From Bacteroidetes bacterium UBA2364 (lineage in GTDB: Bacteria; Bacteroidota; Rhodothermia; Rhodothermales; UBA2364): 64,000 nt of DNA. A program made the position numbers and the translations under genes. Shown piece after piece: positions 25,579 through 33,965 of the stretch (the first letter of the stretch is position 1; each line of letters opens with the position of its first letter). Where the stretch lies: assembly GCA_002344075.1 (NCBI GenBank), contig DDTM01000068.1, forward strand, positions 55,509 through 119,508, given 5' to 3'. The notes under the pieces are model-generated. The model was not told the origin of the DNA. It did no database searches and was given only the letters and a program-made list of their open reading frames with translations.

Positions 25579-26547
25579 CTAAGCACTTGCCGCCAAAAAC
25601 GGGGCATTTATTACGCCTGCGTGAACGTCGGTAGCTTTCACTACAAGCATGGGAACCGAGGCTTGACGCATCACGCCCTCGGTAACACTGCCCATCATCA
25701 AACGTTCAATACCACTTAGGCCGTGAGAGGACATGACAATAAGGTCGGTTCTCGACCGGGTGGCCGTCGTAAGGATTTGATGAACCGGATCGCCAAACAA
25801 AATATCAAGGTCATATTGGGTGTCGGGACCATAAGTGTCATGGATAAAACCTTCTAATCGTTGGAAAAGCGACATGCGAATACGATCCCGTGCAAATTGA
25901 TATTCCCAATTATGGACTTGAGGAGCCAAATAGCCCGCTGATTGGGTTGCCACATTAAGGACCATAAGCCGGGAATGTGATAGTTCGTGTGCCAATTCTT
26001 TGGCAACTGTAAGTGCTGCACGGGCATAACCGGAAAAATCAACGGGAACAAGAATGCGCTGCGGGTTGGAAAAAGGCAGTTGTTCCGAATTCCGCAACGG
26101 AACCATCATAACGTTAACACCGCCCTTCCTCAACAAGAATTTCAGGATTTGTTGTTCTTCTGTTAGACGTTCTTTTCCTTTACCGGAAGTAATCATGACC
26201 ACCATATCGGGTTGTAACCGCATGGTTGCTTTTAAGATAGATTCAGAAGGATATGCAGTAGGGATTACTTCTATAGACACCCGCATACCACTTGTTTCGA
26301 GAGCGTGTTTTGCTTCGCTTAGGCGACGCCCAGGTTCCTCATTTAACCATGCTGACTGATTATCAGACAGGTCGTCTAAATCGGTAAATGCGGCTTTCGC
26401 ACTGCCCAGCACCGACGTCCGGGGCAGATAAATTAAATGCAGGGAGGTGCTATTGAGCATCTTCCCAACAGAACCAGCCACCTCCGCCAAAGAGCGGGCA
26501 TCGTTGATATCTGTAAGCGGAATTAAAATTTGATGTGCGGAGAGCAT
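25579..26547 (-). CDS. Double-domain universal stress protein (copy 4, first domain degenerate)
   Basis: A 322-residue protein and the first gene of the four-gene USP run. Domain two is canonical (MSSHGLSGIERLMMGSVTEG, then VPMLVV). Domain one has lost the glycine pattern: the equivalent stretch reads MITSGKGKERLTEEQQILKF, so it probably does not bind ATP and may serve for pairing or regulation. The gene starts 225 bp from the divergent histidine kinase gene, across a region with two inverted repeats. Confidence 0.88.
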   Translation of the reverse strand: MLSAHQILIPLTDINDARSLAEVAGSVGKMLNSTSLHLIYLPRTSVLGSAKAAFTDLDDLSDNQSAWLNEEPGRRLSEAKHALETSGMRVSIEVIPTAYPSESILKATMRLQPDMVVMITSGKGKERLTEEQQILKFLLRKGGVNVMMVPLRNSEQLPFSNPQRILVPVDFSGYARAALTVAKELAHELSHSRLMVLNVATQSAGYLAPQVHNWEYQFARDRIRMSLFQRLEGFIHDTYGPDTQYDLDILFGDPVHQILTTATRSRTDLIVMSSHGLSGIERLMMGSVTEGVMRQASVPMLVVKATDVHAGVINAPFLAASA

Positions 26548-26616
26548 TGCGGTTTTGGATATAATGAACGGTTTTTCCTCTCATTTGAAATTATAAAAAA
26601 CGACCAATACAATGGT

Positions 26617-26702
26617 GTGGGTAATGCCTTGTGCATACTTGCCCACTTCATTAGTAGTAGGATGTAGGGCAATTAGGGCAAGATTGTAAGGGAATTGCCT
26701 AC
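26617..26702. promoter_or_regulatory. Divergent USP/kinase control region with two inverted repeats
   Basis: Between the first USP gene (start 26547) and the kinase gene (start 26773) lie two imperfect inverted repeats: GTGGGTAA at 26617-26624 with TTGCCCAC at 26639-26646, and GTAGGGCAATT at 26664-26674 with AATTGCCTAC at 26693-26702. They are suited to be binding sites for the NarL-type regulator encoded next door and would let it control both sides. This is inferred from symmetry and position. Confidence 0.45.
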
Positions 26703-26772
26703 ATAGAATTAAAGTATCATCAACTTATTTTAAAACAGGTAATACAATAGCGGTTTTCATTTTGGGGTTTTC

Positions 26773-28521
26773 ATGCAAATATGGCTCTTCAGCACCACGT
26801 CTGCGTTTATTGAACAGGTTGAAAAAAGTCTTGGTTCATCCGCCGATGAGTTGAAGGTAATCTCTAGATTGCCTTCTTATGCTGCTTTGGAAGGTGCCCC
26901 ACCCGACATTCTGATTGTAGAAATCCCGAACTCCCAAGCGGCAGAAGGAATTATCCGACAGGCTAAGACGCTCAGGCCCGTCGTGATGTTGGGCATCTTG
27001 CCACCCGATACCGATCCAGTACTCGTCAATCTGGTAGAGTTTGGACTGGATGCCTTCCTGATAAAGCCTACAACCGAGAATATGCTGCGGGTAAAACTGA
27101 AGAAAATCCTTCACTTACGCAGACTTAAGGAAGTTCAATTAGATCGTGAACGGTTGGTAAAAGAACATCTCCGGTTTTACAATACGCTGCCTTTAGGCAT
27201 TTTTGAGCTTTCGGTACAGGACGAGATATTGTGGTGTAATACGGTGGCCGAGAAAATGTTTGGCTATCCCAAAGAAGAGTTAAACGGACATTCAATACAG
27301 ACCATTATTCCGAACCTTTCGGCGCCCTCCGTCCGCCGTACCTTTGAATTCAGGGGAGACGAAATGATGGGCCACCATAAATCTGGTAGCGAGATCATTG
27401 TTTCAGTCTCTTGTTCCGAGGCTTCCATCGGAACACCGGGTACGAGCCGGGTGCTATTGGTAGAAAATGTTTCATCACAGCGGCATACCGAGGCAGCCTT
27501 GTATGATATGGAGGCACGTGCCAATGCCATTCTTGAATCTACGATCAGTGGGATCATTACCATAGATGATCATGGCCATATCGAGACCTTTAATCCGGCT
27601 GCAGCCAAAATATTTGGTTACCAGCCCGAAGAGGTGATTGGTAAAAATATCCGCATGTTAATGCCTGATCCATATAAACGCGAGCATGATTTATACCTAA
27701 ATAATTATCATTCTACAGGTGTCCGAAAAATTATCGGTATTGGTCGTGAAGTACAGGGTCTCCGAAAAGATGGATCAGTTTTCCCGATGGATCTGGCCGT
27801 GAATGAAGTGGTTCTCAAAAACCGGCGGATTTATAGCGGCATTGTGCGTGATATAACCAAACAACGCCAACTGGAAAAGGAAATTCTGCAAATCAGTGAG
27901 CAAGAGCGCCGAAACATTGGACAAGATCTCCATGATGGACTAGGTCAGATGTTAACGGCCCTCAGTTTGATGGCAGATAACTTGGCCATGAAACTGGAGC
28001 GTGAAAAAAACCCGCTTGCAAACGAAGCACAGAAAATTGTCCGCCATTTAGAAGAAGCGGATACGTTTGCCCGATTTTTGGCGCGGGGTTTAGTGCCCGT
28101 CCAACTCGAAGCCTATGGGCTGGCCTCGGCACTCGAACGTCTTTGCCATCAGGCTGAACAGATTTTTAGGATAAAGTGCTTTTTTGAGGTGTTCGGAGAA
28201 TATGATACCTATACCGATCCCAGCGCTATACACCTGTATCGCATTGTGCAGGAAGCAATCAGTAATGCGGTCAAACATGGGAAAGCCTCGCAGGTACATG
28301 TGGAATTGGCTGTTGGAAGTGACCAACTCCGGTTGCGCATCAAAGACAATGGTACCGGATTTTTTCCTGCACTAAACAAGCCAAGAGGCATGGGGGTTCA
28401 CATTATGAACTACCGTGCGCGACTCATTGGTGGAACCTTGGATATCCGAAATTCCTCGAAAGGCGGAACCATCATCACCTGTACACAACCCCTTGGAACA
28501 GGTCTTTTGCACTTAGAATAA
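26773..28521 (+). CDS. PAS-PAS sensor histidine kinase with degenerate receiver and FixL-like PAS
   Basis: A 582-residue soluble kinase without membrane segments. Residues 1-115 look like a receiver domain whose phospho-acceptor Asp is replaced by Glu50 (ILIVEIP) while Lys98 (FLIKPT) is kept, so it is probably a pseudo-receiver. PAS 1 covers about 130-235. PAS 2, about 250-365, closely follows the haem PAS of FixL: MPDPYKREHDLYL with His305 at the haem-ligand position, then IIGIGREVQGLRKDGSVFPM. The kinase part is HisKA_3 with His387 in GQDLHDGLGQ, followed by an HATPase with EAISNAVKH and KDNGTGF. A response regulator gene follows 26 bp later. Oxygen or redox sensing is inferred; many PAS domains of this sequence type bind no haem. 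Confidence 0.88.
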   Translation: MQIWLFSTTSAFIEQVEKSLGSSADELKVISRLPSYAALEGAPPDILIVEIPNSQAAEGIIRQAKTLRPVVMLGILPPDTDPVLVNLVEFGLDAFLIKPTTENMLRVKLKKILHLRRLKEVQLDRERLVKEHLRFYNTLPLGIFELSVQDEILWCNTVAEKMFGYPKEELNGHSIQTIIPNLSAPSVRRTFEFRGDEMMGHHKSGSEIIVSVSCSEASIGTPGTSRVLLVENVSSQRHTEAALYDMEARANAILESTISGIITIDDHGHIETFNPAAAKIFGYQPEEVIGKNIRMLMPDPYKREHDLYLNNYHSTGVRKIIGIGREVQGLRKDGSVFPMDLAVNEVVLKNRRIYSGIVRDITKQRQLEKEILQISEQERRNIGQDLHDGLGQMLTALSLMADNLAMKLEREKNPLANEAQKIVRHLEEADTFARFLARGLVPVQLEAYGLASALERLCHQAEQIFRIKCFFEVFGEYDTYTDPSAIHLYRIVQEAISNAVKHGKASQVHVELAVGSDQLRLRIKDNGTGFFPALNKPRGMGVHIMNYRARLIGGTLDIRNSSKGGTIITCTQPLGTGLLHLE

Positions 28522-28547
28522 AACCATCACCCCCAAAAAATATTCGT

Positions 28548-29192
28548 ATGTATAATCTATTTATTGTTGATGACCATCCGCTGATGCGTGAAGGATTGGC
28601 CATGATTTTAGAAAGTCAACCGGATTTTAACATTGTCGCAATGGCGGGAAGTGCTGAGGAGGCGATGGAGATTATTGATAAGCACCATATAGATTTGTTG
28701 ATTGTGGACATCTCGTTACCGGGAATGAGTGGACTCGAATTGGTGAAGCATATGTCTGCCCTGAAGCCAACCCTCAAAATGTTGGTGATGTCTCGGCACG
28801 ATGAACAATTGTACGCGGAGCGCGTCATTAGGAGTGGCGCAAAGGGGTATGTGATGAAAGTGGAAGCCAGAAAAGTGATTATCGAGGCCATCCGGAAGAT
28901 TCTGGGCGGAGGAATCTATATCAGTGATGCCATAAATGAACGCTTGATTCAAAGTATGATGCCCGGCAGGCGTCCTATTGGCCAGTCTCCGCTGGAAATC
29001 CTCAGCGATCGCGAGTTGGAAATCTTTGAGATGACCGGGCGCGGCTATAAGTCGGGTGAAATTGCAGAACGTTTGCATATATCACCGAAAACCGTAGAAT
29101 CGTATCGTACCCGGATTAAAGATAAATTGGGCCTTACTTCTGCCGCCGAGTTAATGAAACACGCCGTGCAATGGGTGGAATCTTCGGAATAA
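28548..29192 (+). CDS. NarL/FixJ-family response regulator
   Basis: A 214-residue regulator with an N-terminal receiver (acidic pair Asp8-Asp9, phospho-acceptor Asp54 in LIVDISLPG, Lys105-region VMKVEARK) and a C-terminal LuxR-type helix-turn-helix (LSDRELEIFEMTGRGYKSGE followed by SPKTVESYRTRIKDKLG). It is the partner of the upstream HisKA_3 kinase, 26 bp away, and probably acts on the divergent USP run as well as on its own operon. All key receiver residues are present. Confidence 0.92.
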   Translation: MYNLFIVDDHPLMREGLAMILESQPDFNIVAMAGSAEEAMEIIDKHHIDLLIVDISLPGMSGLELVKHMSALKPTLKMLVMSRHDEQLYAERVIRSGAKGYVMKVEARKVIIEAIRKILGGGIYISDAINERLIQSMMPGRRPIGQSPLEILSDRELEIFEMTGRGYKSGEIAERLHISPKTVESYRTRIKDKLGLTSAAELMKHAVQWVESSE

Positions 29193-29294
29193 TTTTTTTG
29201 GGATTATGGAGTGTGAGCAGTATCAAAAGTTTTTCCGGCGTCTGGTATAAGATATATACCTTCTTCCTATCCATCCTTCTAAACGAATACTCCG

Positions 29295-29750
29295 ATGAGA
29301 AAAATTTGGATTTTATCCTTTGCTGTGCTTGGGATGATCGCCTCGGCTCTATTAATAGGTGGCCTTACGCCTCCTACTGCCCACGCCGGGCCACAAACCA
29401 TTTCTAAAATTTTCTGGGTCAAAGGGTGTGCCATTACCATCAAAATGGAAAATAAGTCCACAGCAAACATCCTGGTGAGTACGCCTTTTAGCAAAGTAAA
29501 AATCAAAAATGGTTTATGGGCGCGAGTCTGGCCCGGTTATGTGGACTCTTTTAATGTGCCTGCTAAAGGAAATATTACAGAAAGTTCTTCCTTAGACTTG
29601 GGTTGCGACATAGACCGCCAATACAAATTTCGTTTTTGGAGAACGAAAGATGGAGTAACCAGTAATTTGTATCACTACTACCCCTCGGAAGATGGTTTTA
29701 CACGAAAAACAACCATTGATTTAGGTAATATCGGTCGCTTTTTTGACTAA
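29295..29750 (+). CDS. Secreted protein of unknown function
   Basis: A 151-residue protein with a signal peptide (MRKIWILSFAVLGMIASALL, likely cleaved after AHA near residue 31). The mature part has two cysteines (KGCAITIK and LGCDIDR), which could form a disulphide, and ends in a distinctive FRFWRTKDGVTSNLYHYYPS block and DLGNIGRFFD. I recognise no family. A decayed copy of its last 40 codons plus 13 bp beyond the stop is found at 33713-33853, after an IS1-type remnant. It follows the response regulator gene by 100 bp but seems unrelated in function. Confidence 0.6.
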   Translation: MRKIWILSFAVLGMIASALLIGGLTPPTAHAGPQTISKIFWVKGCAITIKMENKSTANILVSTPFSKVKIKNGLWARVWPGYVDSFNVPAKGNITESSSLDLGCDIDRQYKFRFWRTKDGVTSNLYHYYPSEDGFTRKTTIDLGNIGRFFD

Positions 29751-29755
29751 AGCGG

Positions 29756-29850
29756 ATGTTCATTTCGATGCATCTTAGATTCCGTGAGGTCTTTGCCTAT
29801 CGTTGAGAAAAGCTCTATAGAAGCGACCCATAATAGAACCCGTAGGGGTG
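29756..29850. repeat. MITE-like dispersed repeat, copy B (left end lost)
   Basis: Starting 5 bp after the stop of the preceding gene, this stretch shares the family core (CTTAGATTCCGTGAGGTCTT, GTTGAGAAAAGCTCTATAGA, CATAATAGAACCCGTAGGGG) with copies at 6773-6879 and 49716-49903. The GGGTGCATTT end is missing or mutated. Confidence 0.65.
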
Positions 29851-30077
29851 AGATTACAATAGAAAACTTTCGTTCTTCGATTGAACTTTGGTATTGAAAA
29901 CCTGCCCGAACACAAAACCCAAAACCGTTATTCTGCAATCGTAGCGACCGACAATACTAACATTGAGCGACAGAAATGATATTTCAAAAACATATACAAA
30001 AAATGCTTGACAACTTCATATGCAATAAAGGCCCAAAATCTAATGGTAAGCCATCATTTAATCAGACCGCTTACCAT
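29851..30077. other. Intergenic stretch with hairpin at gene end
   Basis: No coding frame is seen here. A 9-bp inverted repeat, ATGGTAAGC at 30043-30051 and GCTTACCAT at 30069-30077, spans the stop codon of the minus-strand gene that follows and could act as a weak terminator, although no T run accompanies it. Confidence 0.45.
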
Positions 30078-31906
30078 CCGCTCGGCTTTTGTGGCTTCCA
30101 ATCTTGTTGTCCGTAGGTATATTGCCTCATTTGTTGCAAATAGGTATCGCGAGCACCTTGCGATGCACCCGTATTGACAGGCGTAATATACACCGGATAT
30201 TGTTGCGCTTGTCTGACCCAAGCTTGACGGTCCAACTCGCGTTGTCGCTCCCATTCTTGATTTCTTTGTATATCCAGACGTCTTCGTTCTGCTTCTCGTG
30301 CAACTTCCGCATTGATCAAGTCAATGTTTTTCTGGCGCTGTTCAAGGAGTTGTAAACGCAAGTTCGGGTCTTGAGCTTGATTGGCAAAACCTGCCATTCT
30401 TTCCGCTGAAATACTTTTTGGGTTTTGTTTCGCAAACGCCAATATGTATTTCAAATAATAATCACCACCGAGTTTGCTGCCATAACGATACAAATCATCA
30501 AGAGCTACGGCACGATTAAATGCCGCGATATTGACAGCGCGTTCTTGTGCCAATTGCGCTTGAAACGCGGCAATTTCTTGTGCTATTTTTTCTTGCCATG
30601 CCGCGACTGCTTGTTGGTTTGTAATTTGTCGGTTGCGATAGAACGTTTCTAAGCTATTCAATAACGCACTCTCGCTTGTGGCATTTTGTACCAACGGCGT
30701 AAGCGGAAATACATCCATTTTTGCACGCTCTGCACGGTCGAAATTGTGTTTTGGATCGAAGCAGTAAAACTCATAGGATTCCCATTTTCCTTCTAAGGTC
30801 TGTGCCAACACAAGCTCTTTGCCGCCCAATTCAGTCGGACGAGATTTGAGTGCATTTCCGTAAAGCGTGTTCCAATCGCGTGTAACCCAATCGTATTCTG
30901 CGATTTTGATGCTCTTCCAAAGCGGTGGCGAAATATAATCAACTCCTAATGTTGCCCAACCATAAGCAAATCCAGTTTCAGTTTTATATTGGACAAACCA
31001 AATGGGTGTACGATTTTTGACATCCTCATTCGGTACGATATAAAATTTACTTTTCGGAAAAATAAAGCCCACGATATTTTCATCACCTTTGAAAAAGCTC
31101 AGTTCTTTTGTCATGGGTAGATAAAGCGGCGCTTCTTTTTTCTCATCCTGATTAATTTGAACAGCTACGACTTCGGTTTTCTTGATGTTTCGAGGCAGTT
31201 CAAAACGTACCAAATTTGGTAAAAGAGGTCCTAACAATCTGCCCTCATAATCGGTTACGGCAAATACATCTATGCCATTAGGATCTGAAATCTCTGTAAT
31301 TAATCCATTACCTTGTTCTTGTGGAACATATCGTACATTATTCAACCTTCCTGTAACATTACCTCCTTCATTCAAAAATTCAAAAGCAGGCAAAAGCCCA
31401 TCTTTTGCAGGACGATACCGCATTCCTAATTGTGGTAATCCATCATTGAGCGCATAACTTCCGTCAGAAGCGATTACGCCATAAGCTGACTTGAAGCGCT
31501 TGTCCAGAATCGGATTGTGTATAAAAAAAATGCGGATATAGGAACTTCTACGGGGTCTTAGAGGACGTAATTTGTTACTTTTTTTCTCAATGGCGAGGAA
31601 ACTCCAATAAGTTTCACCGCGATTCAGGAACGCAACTGTTTTGGGGAATACGCGAATTGCTTCAAAATCAAACTTCGGCTCCAAAATCCGTGTGGTCTTA
31701 TCTGTCGAAACCAAGCCCCAAGATTTTTTTCCGTTTACTTCTATTTCAGTGATCGAAACAGAGATTTCATGTAGAAAAAAAGTATAGATTTGTGTGTTAT
31801 TTTCACGTTCGCCGACCAATATCTCTCCTCTTTTCAAAACAGACGGTTGCGCCCAAATAGATATATTGGATGTACAAACAATCAAAATAAAAAAGATATG
31901 TTTCAT
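30071..31906 (-). CDS. Large secreted protein of unknown function, WG-repeat-like N-terminus
   Basis: A 611-residue exported protein with a signal peptide (MKHIFFILIVCTSNISIWAQ). I chose the ATG at 31906 because it gives a proper signal peptide; the frame is open to 31999. The first part has pieces that resemble WG beta-repeats (KSWGLVSTDKTTRILEPKFD; TGFAYGWATLGVDYISPPLW). Residues from about 430 on are helical, rich in Gln, Ala, Glu and Arg (QQAVAAWQEKIAQEIAAFQA), probably a coiled coil, and the tail is rich in Gln and Tyr. No catalytic motif is visible. Neighbours on both sides are repeats and remnants, so context gives no clue to its function. Confidence 0.65.
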   Translation of the reverse strand: MKHIFFILIVCTSNISIWAQPSVLKRGEILVGERENNTQIYTFFLHEISVSITEIEVNGKKSWGLVSTDKTTRILEPKFDFEAIRVFPKTVAFLNRGETYWSFLAIEKKSNKLRPLRPRRSSYIRIFFIHNPILDKRFKSAYGVIASDGSYALNDGLPQLGMRYRPAKDGLLPAFEFLNEGGNVTGRLNNVRYVPQEQGNGLITEISDPNGIDVFAVTDYEGRLLGPLLPNLVRFELPRNIKKTEVVAVQINQDEKKEAPLYLPMTKELSFFKGDENIVGFIFPKSKFYIVPNEDVKNRTPIWFVQYKTETGFAYGWATLGVDYISPPLWKSIKIAEYDWVTRDWNTLYGNALKSRPTELGGKELVLAQTLEGKWESYEFYCFDPKHNFDRAERAKMDVFPLTPLVQNATSESALLNSLETFYRNRQITNQQAVAAWQEKIAQEIAAFQAQLAQERAVNIAAFNRAVALDDLYRYGSKLGGDYYLKYILAFAKQNPKSISAERMAGFANQAQDPNLRLQLLEQRQKNIDLINAEVAREAERRRLDIQRNQEWERQRELDRQAWVRQAQQYPVYITPVNTGASQGARDTYLQQMRQYTYGQQDWKPQKPSGW

Positions 31907-32080
31907 CTGCATATAATTGTGTGGATGACTTATGCCTTTTTTAAACGCAACAAATGTTGAAAAAGATGCATGTTTGCAAAATTTTGTGAAGCGATGCAAA
32001 AAAGCGACGCAATTTGTGCATTAGGTTCTGATTCATTGGATTTCAGAGATGATATATTGAGGCAATCAAATTTATAATTT

Positions 32081-32508
32081 GGTGATGAAATTTTTATGTA
32101 GCTGGTTAGTCTGATATTTATTTGCTTCAGGTTGTTGAAAGGTTTATTTTCGTGATTCAAATGAAGTTTCCTAACGGCATCTCAAGTTGCCACTGGGTTA
32201 TCCGTGAATTGCTAGCTACTACTTGAAGGCTTCAAACCTCAATTGGAGGGTTGTGTTAAGTATTTGCACGGTACCAGTTTTTCAGACCTTTGAAAAGCAT
32301 ATAAATGTATTCATTCAAAAATACATATCAAAGTAGGCAAAGAAACGGGTGAAATAGTACATATAGAACGACTAAATAATACATTAAGGCAAAGAATCAG
32401 TTGACTGGTTGGTAGAACCATGTGTTTCTCGAAAAAAGAATAGGCTCATTTTACACTTTTTGCGTTTCATTACGACATAGAAGCCATCACCTAAAATTTA
32501 TCACTACC
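32081..32508. mobile_element. Decayed IS1-family insertion sequence (copy 1)
   Basis: The plus strand of 32336-32440 reads GKETGEIVHIERLNNTLRQR, a stop, then LVGRTMCFSKK, which is the C-terminal DDE region of IS1-type transposases (IERLNNTLRQR...LSFSKK). The right end is TTTATCACTACC at 32497-32508, whose complement GGTAGTGATAAA fits an IS1-type terminal repeat; GGTGATGAAATTTTTATG at 32081 may be the decayed left end. The body between is unreadable. The element ends seven bases before the start of the kinase-like gene. Confidence 0.65.
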
Positions 32509-32514
32509 AAGAAA

Positions 32515-33408
32515 ATGAAGAATCTAATCATCGAAATATTTGATCAAGAATTTTCAGAAACGATCTTATCTATAAGTGAAATCACTGGCCTCGGTAGTGT
32601 CAATAGGGTATTTGAAATACATGGGAGAAGAGGAGAATACATAATTCGCTTAAATACAAACGAGAAAAAGCTTGAATACCAGAAAGAAAATTGGTGCATT
32701 TCTAAGATTAGAGATTTAGGAATTCCAACACCTAAAGTGTTGAGTTTTGGATTAGTCAAAAATATTTCATTTATGGTGCAAGAAAAGGTGAAGGGAATAA
32801 ATGGTGTTAAGTGTAATCGAACAAAAAGAAAAGAAATTTGGAGAAATCTTGGTAAGTATGCTAAAATTTTTCAACAAGTAAAAAGGATTGAAGAAAATGA
32901 AGTCGAAGAAAATGAGTTTCATAAAAATTGGAAGAGCTGCCTTGAGTATAATATTGCGGAATTAAATGAAGAAGATAGCCTTGTTAAAAAAAAGATATTT
33001 AGTATTACTGAACATACAAAAATAAGAATGGCACTATCAAGTATTGCGTCCATAGATTTTAAAGTTGGTTTAGTTCATGGTGATTTGTGTCCAAGAAATG
33101 TAATTATTAATGATGACATTATCTATCTTTTAGATTGGGGTACTGCTGAAATAAATGTAGTTCCTCATACAGAGATAGGGATACTCTTATTATCAGAAGA
33201 AGCATCAAAAGTTGATATTAATTATTTTTTGAAAGGGCTTGGATTACCTCCCAATAAGTATATGGCAATTGAGCACGAACTAAAAATCTTAAACCTTTTG
33301 CACCGATTAGATAAATACAGGTGGGCAGAAGGTCATGGAATATCAAGTATTGAAGGTTATACAGAAAAGATAAAGAAAGCATTTGATCAGATCAATAAAA
33401 AATACTGA
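32515..33408 (+). CDS. Aminoglycoside phosphotransferase/choline kinase-like protein
   Basis: A 297-residue protein of the APH fold. The catalytic loop is LVHGDLCPRNVI and the metal-binding Asp follows in YLLDWGTAEIN; the N-terminal lobe has EYIIRLNTNEKKLEYQKENW with the likely ATP-binding Lys/Arg and acidic partner. The substrate is unknown: family members phosphorylate aminoglycosides, macrolides, choline, homoserine or sugars. I chose the ATG at 32515 because everything upstream in this frame is IS1 debris. The gene is markedly AT-rich and Lys/Glu/Asn-rich compared with its neighbours and is bracketed by two IS1-type remnants, which suggests horizontal acquisition. Confidence 0.8.
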   Translation: MKNLIIEIFDQEFSETILSISEITGLGSVNRVFEIHGRRGEYIIRLNTNEKKLEYQKENWCISKIRDLGIPTPKVLSFGLVKNISFMVQEKVKGINGVKCNRTKRKEIWRNLGKYAKIFQQVKRIEENEVEENEFHKNWKSCLEYNIAELNEEDSLVKKKIFSITEHTKIRMALSSIASIDFKVGLVHGDLCPRNVIINDDIIYLLDWGTAEINVVPHTEIGILLLSEEASKVDINYFLKGLGLPPNKYMAIEHELKILNLLHRLDKYRWAEGHGISSIEGYTEKIKKAFDQINKKY

Positions 33409-33554
33409 CAACAATGTATAGCCACCTATGCTATCGAACCTACAAGTCCAACACAGCCGCAAACAACACAGAATTGAACGCTTGGGAATAAACCTGACAA
33501 ATACAGCACACTTATGCGGTCGGTTGGTAATAGGCTGGAGTAAGCGCTTGTAAT
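33409..33554. other. Stretch between kinase gene and IS remnant
   Basis: No open frame or RNA gene is visible. It probably contains the unreadable 5' part of the second IS1-type remnant, but I cannot find its left end. Confidence 0.35.
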
Positions 33555-33712
33555 GGGTGAAAGTGCTCATATTGAACGATTAAATCACACAGAGAGGTAC
33601 AAAGAATCGGTTGGCGGGGCTGCACAATATTGCCTTTCTTGAAAAGAACTATATGCTCGGTTTGCATTTCAATAACAATTTAGAAGTTATGAATGTAAAG
33701 TTTGTCACTACC
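33555..33712. mobile_element. Decayed IS1-family remnant (copy 2, 3' end)
   Basis: The plus strand reads GESAHIERLN, then a degraded stretch matching the same transposase region as copy 1, and ends with TTTGTCACTACC at 33701-33712, the same terminal repeat as the other copy. The two remnants are in the same orientation and flank the APH-like gene, but similarity between them is low, so they look like separate old insertions rather than a recent composite transposon. Confidence 0.6.
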
Positions 33713-33853
33713 AAATTTTGTTTTTGGAGAACGAAAGATGGGGTGGTAACCAGTAATTTGTATCGCTATTACTCTTCAGAAGATGGTTTTGCACTAAAAA
33801 ACATTGATTTAGGTAATATCGAAGGATTTTTTGACTAAAACGGATGTTCATTG
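33713..33853 (+). pseudogene. Duplicated 3' tail of the secreted protein gene at 29295
   Basis: Directly after the IS1-type right end, the frame CFWRTKDGVVTSNLYRYYSS, followed shortly by DLGNIEGFFD, matches the last 40 residues of the 151-residue secreted protein, including the stop and the following CGGATGTTCATT. It has small in-frame differences and no start or signal peptide, so it is the tail of a lost paralogue cut by the insertion element. Confidence 0.75.
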
Positions 33854-33965
33854 TGCTGTAGAAGACTATTCATCGGATTAATGATGTATCCACAGTACAT
33901 TTCTGGGGATTGCGAAACGGTCAAAGGTTGCGTATCTTAAAAGGCTTTTTAGCCAATGTAACTGA

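Noticed and set aside
32422..32514. Upstream extension of the APH-like gene to 32422
   Set aside because: Those 31 codons read through IS1-type transposase remnant sequence and its terminal repeat; the ATG at 32515 begins the family sequence.
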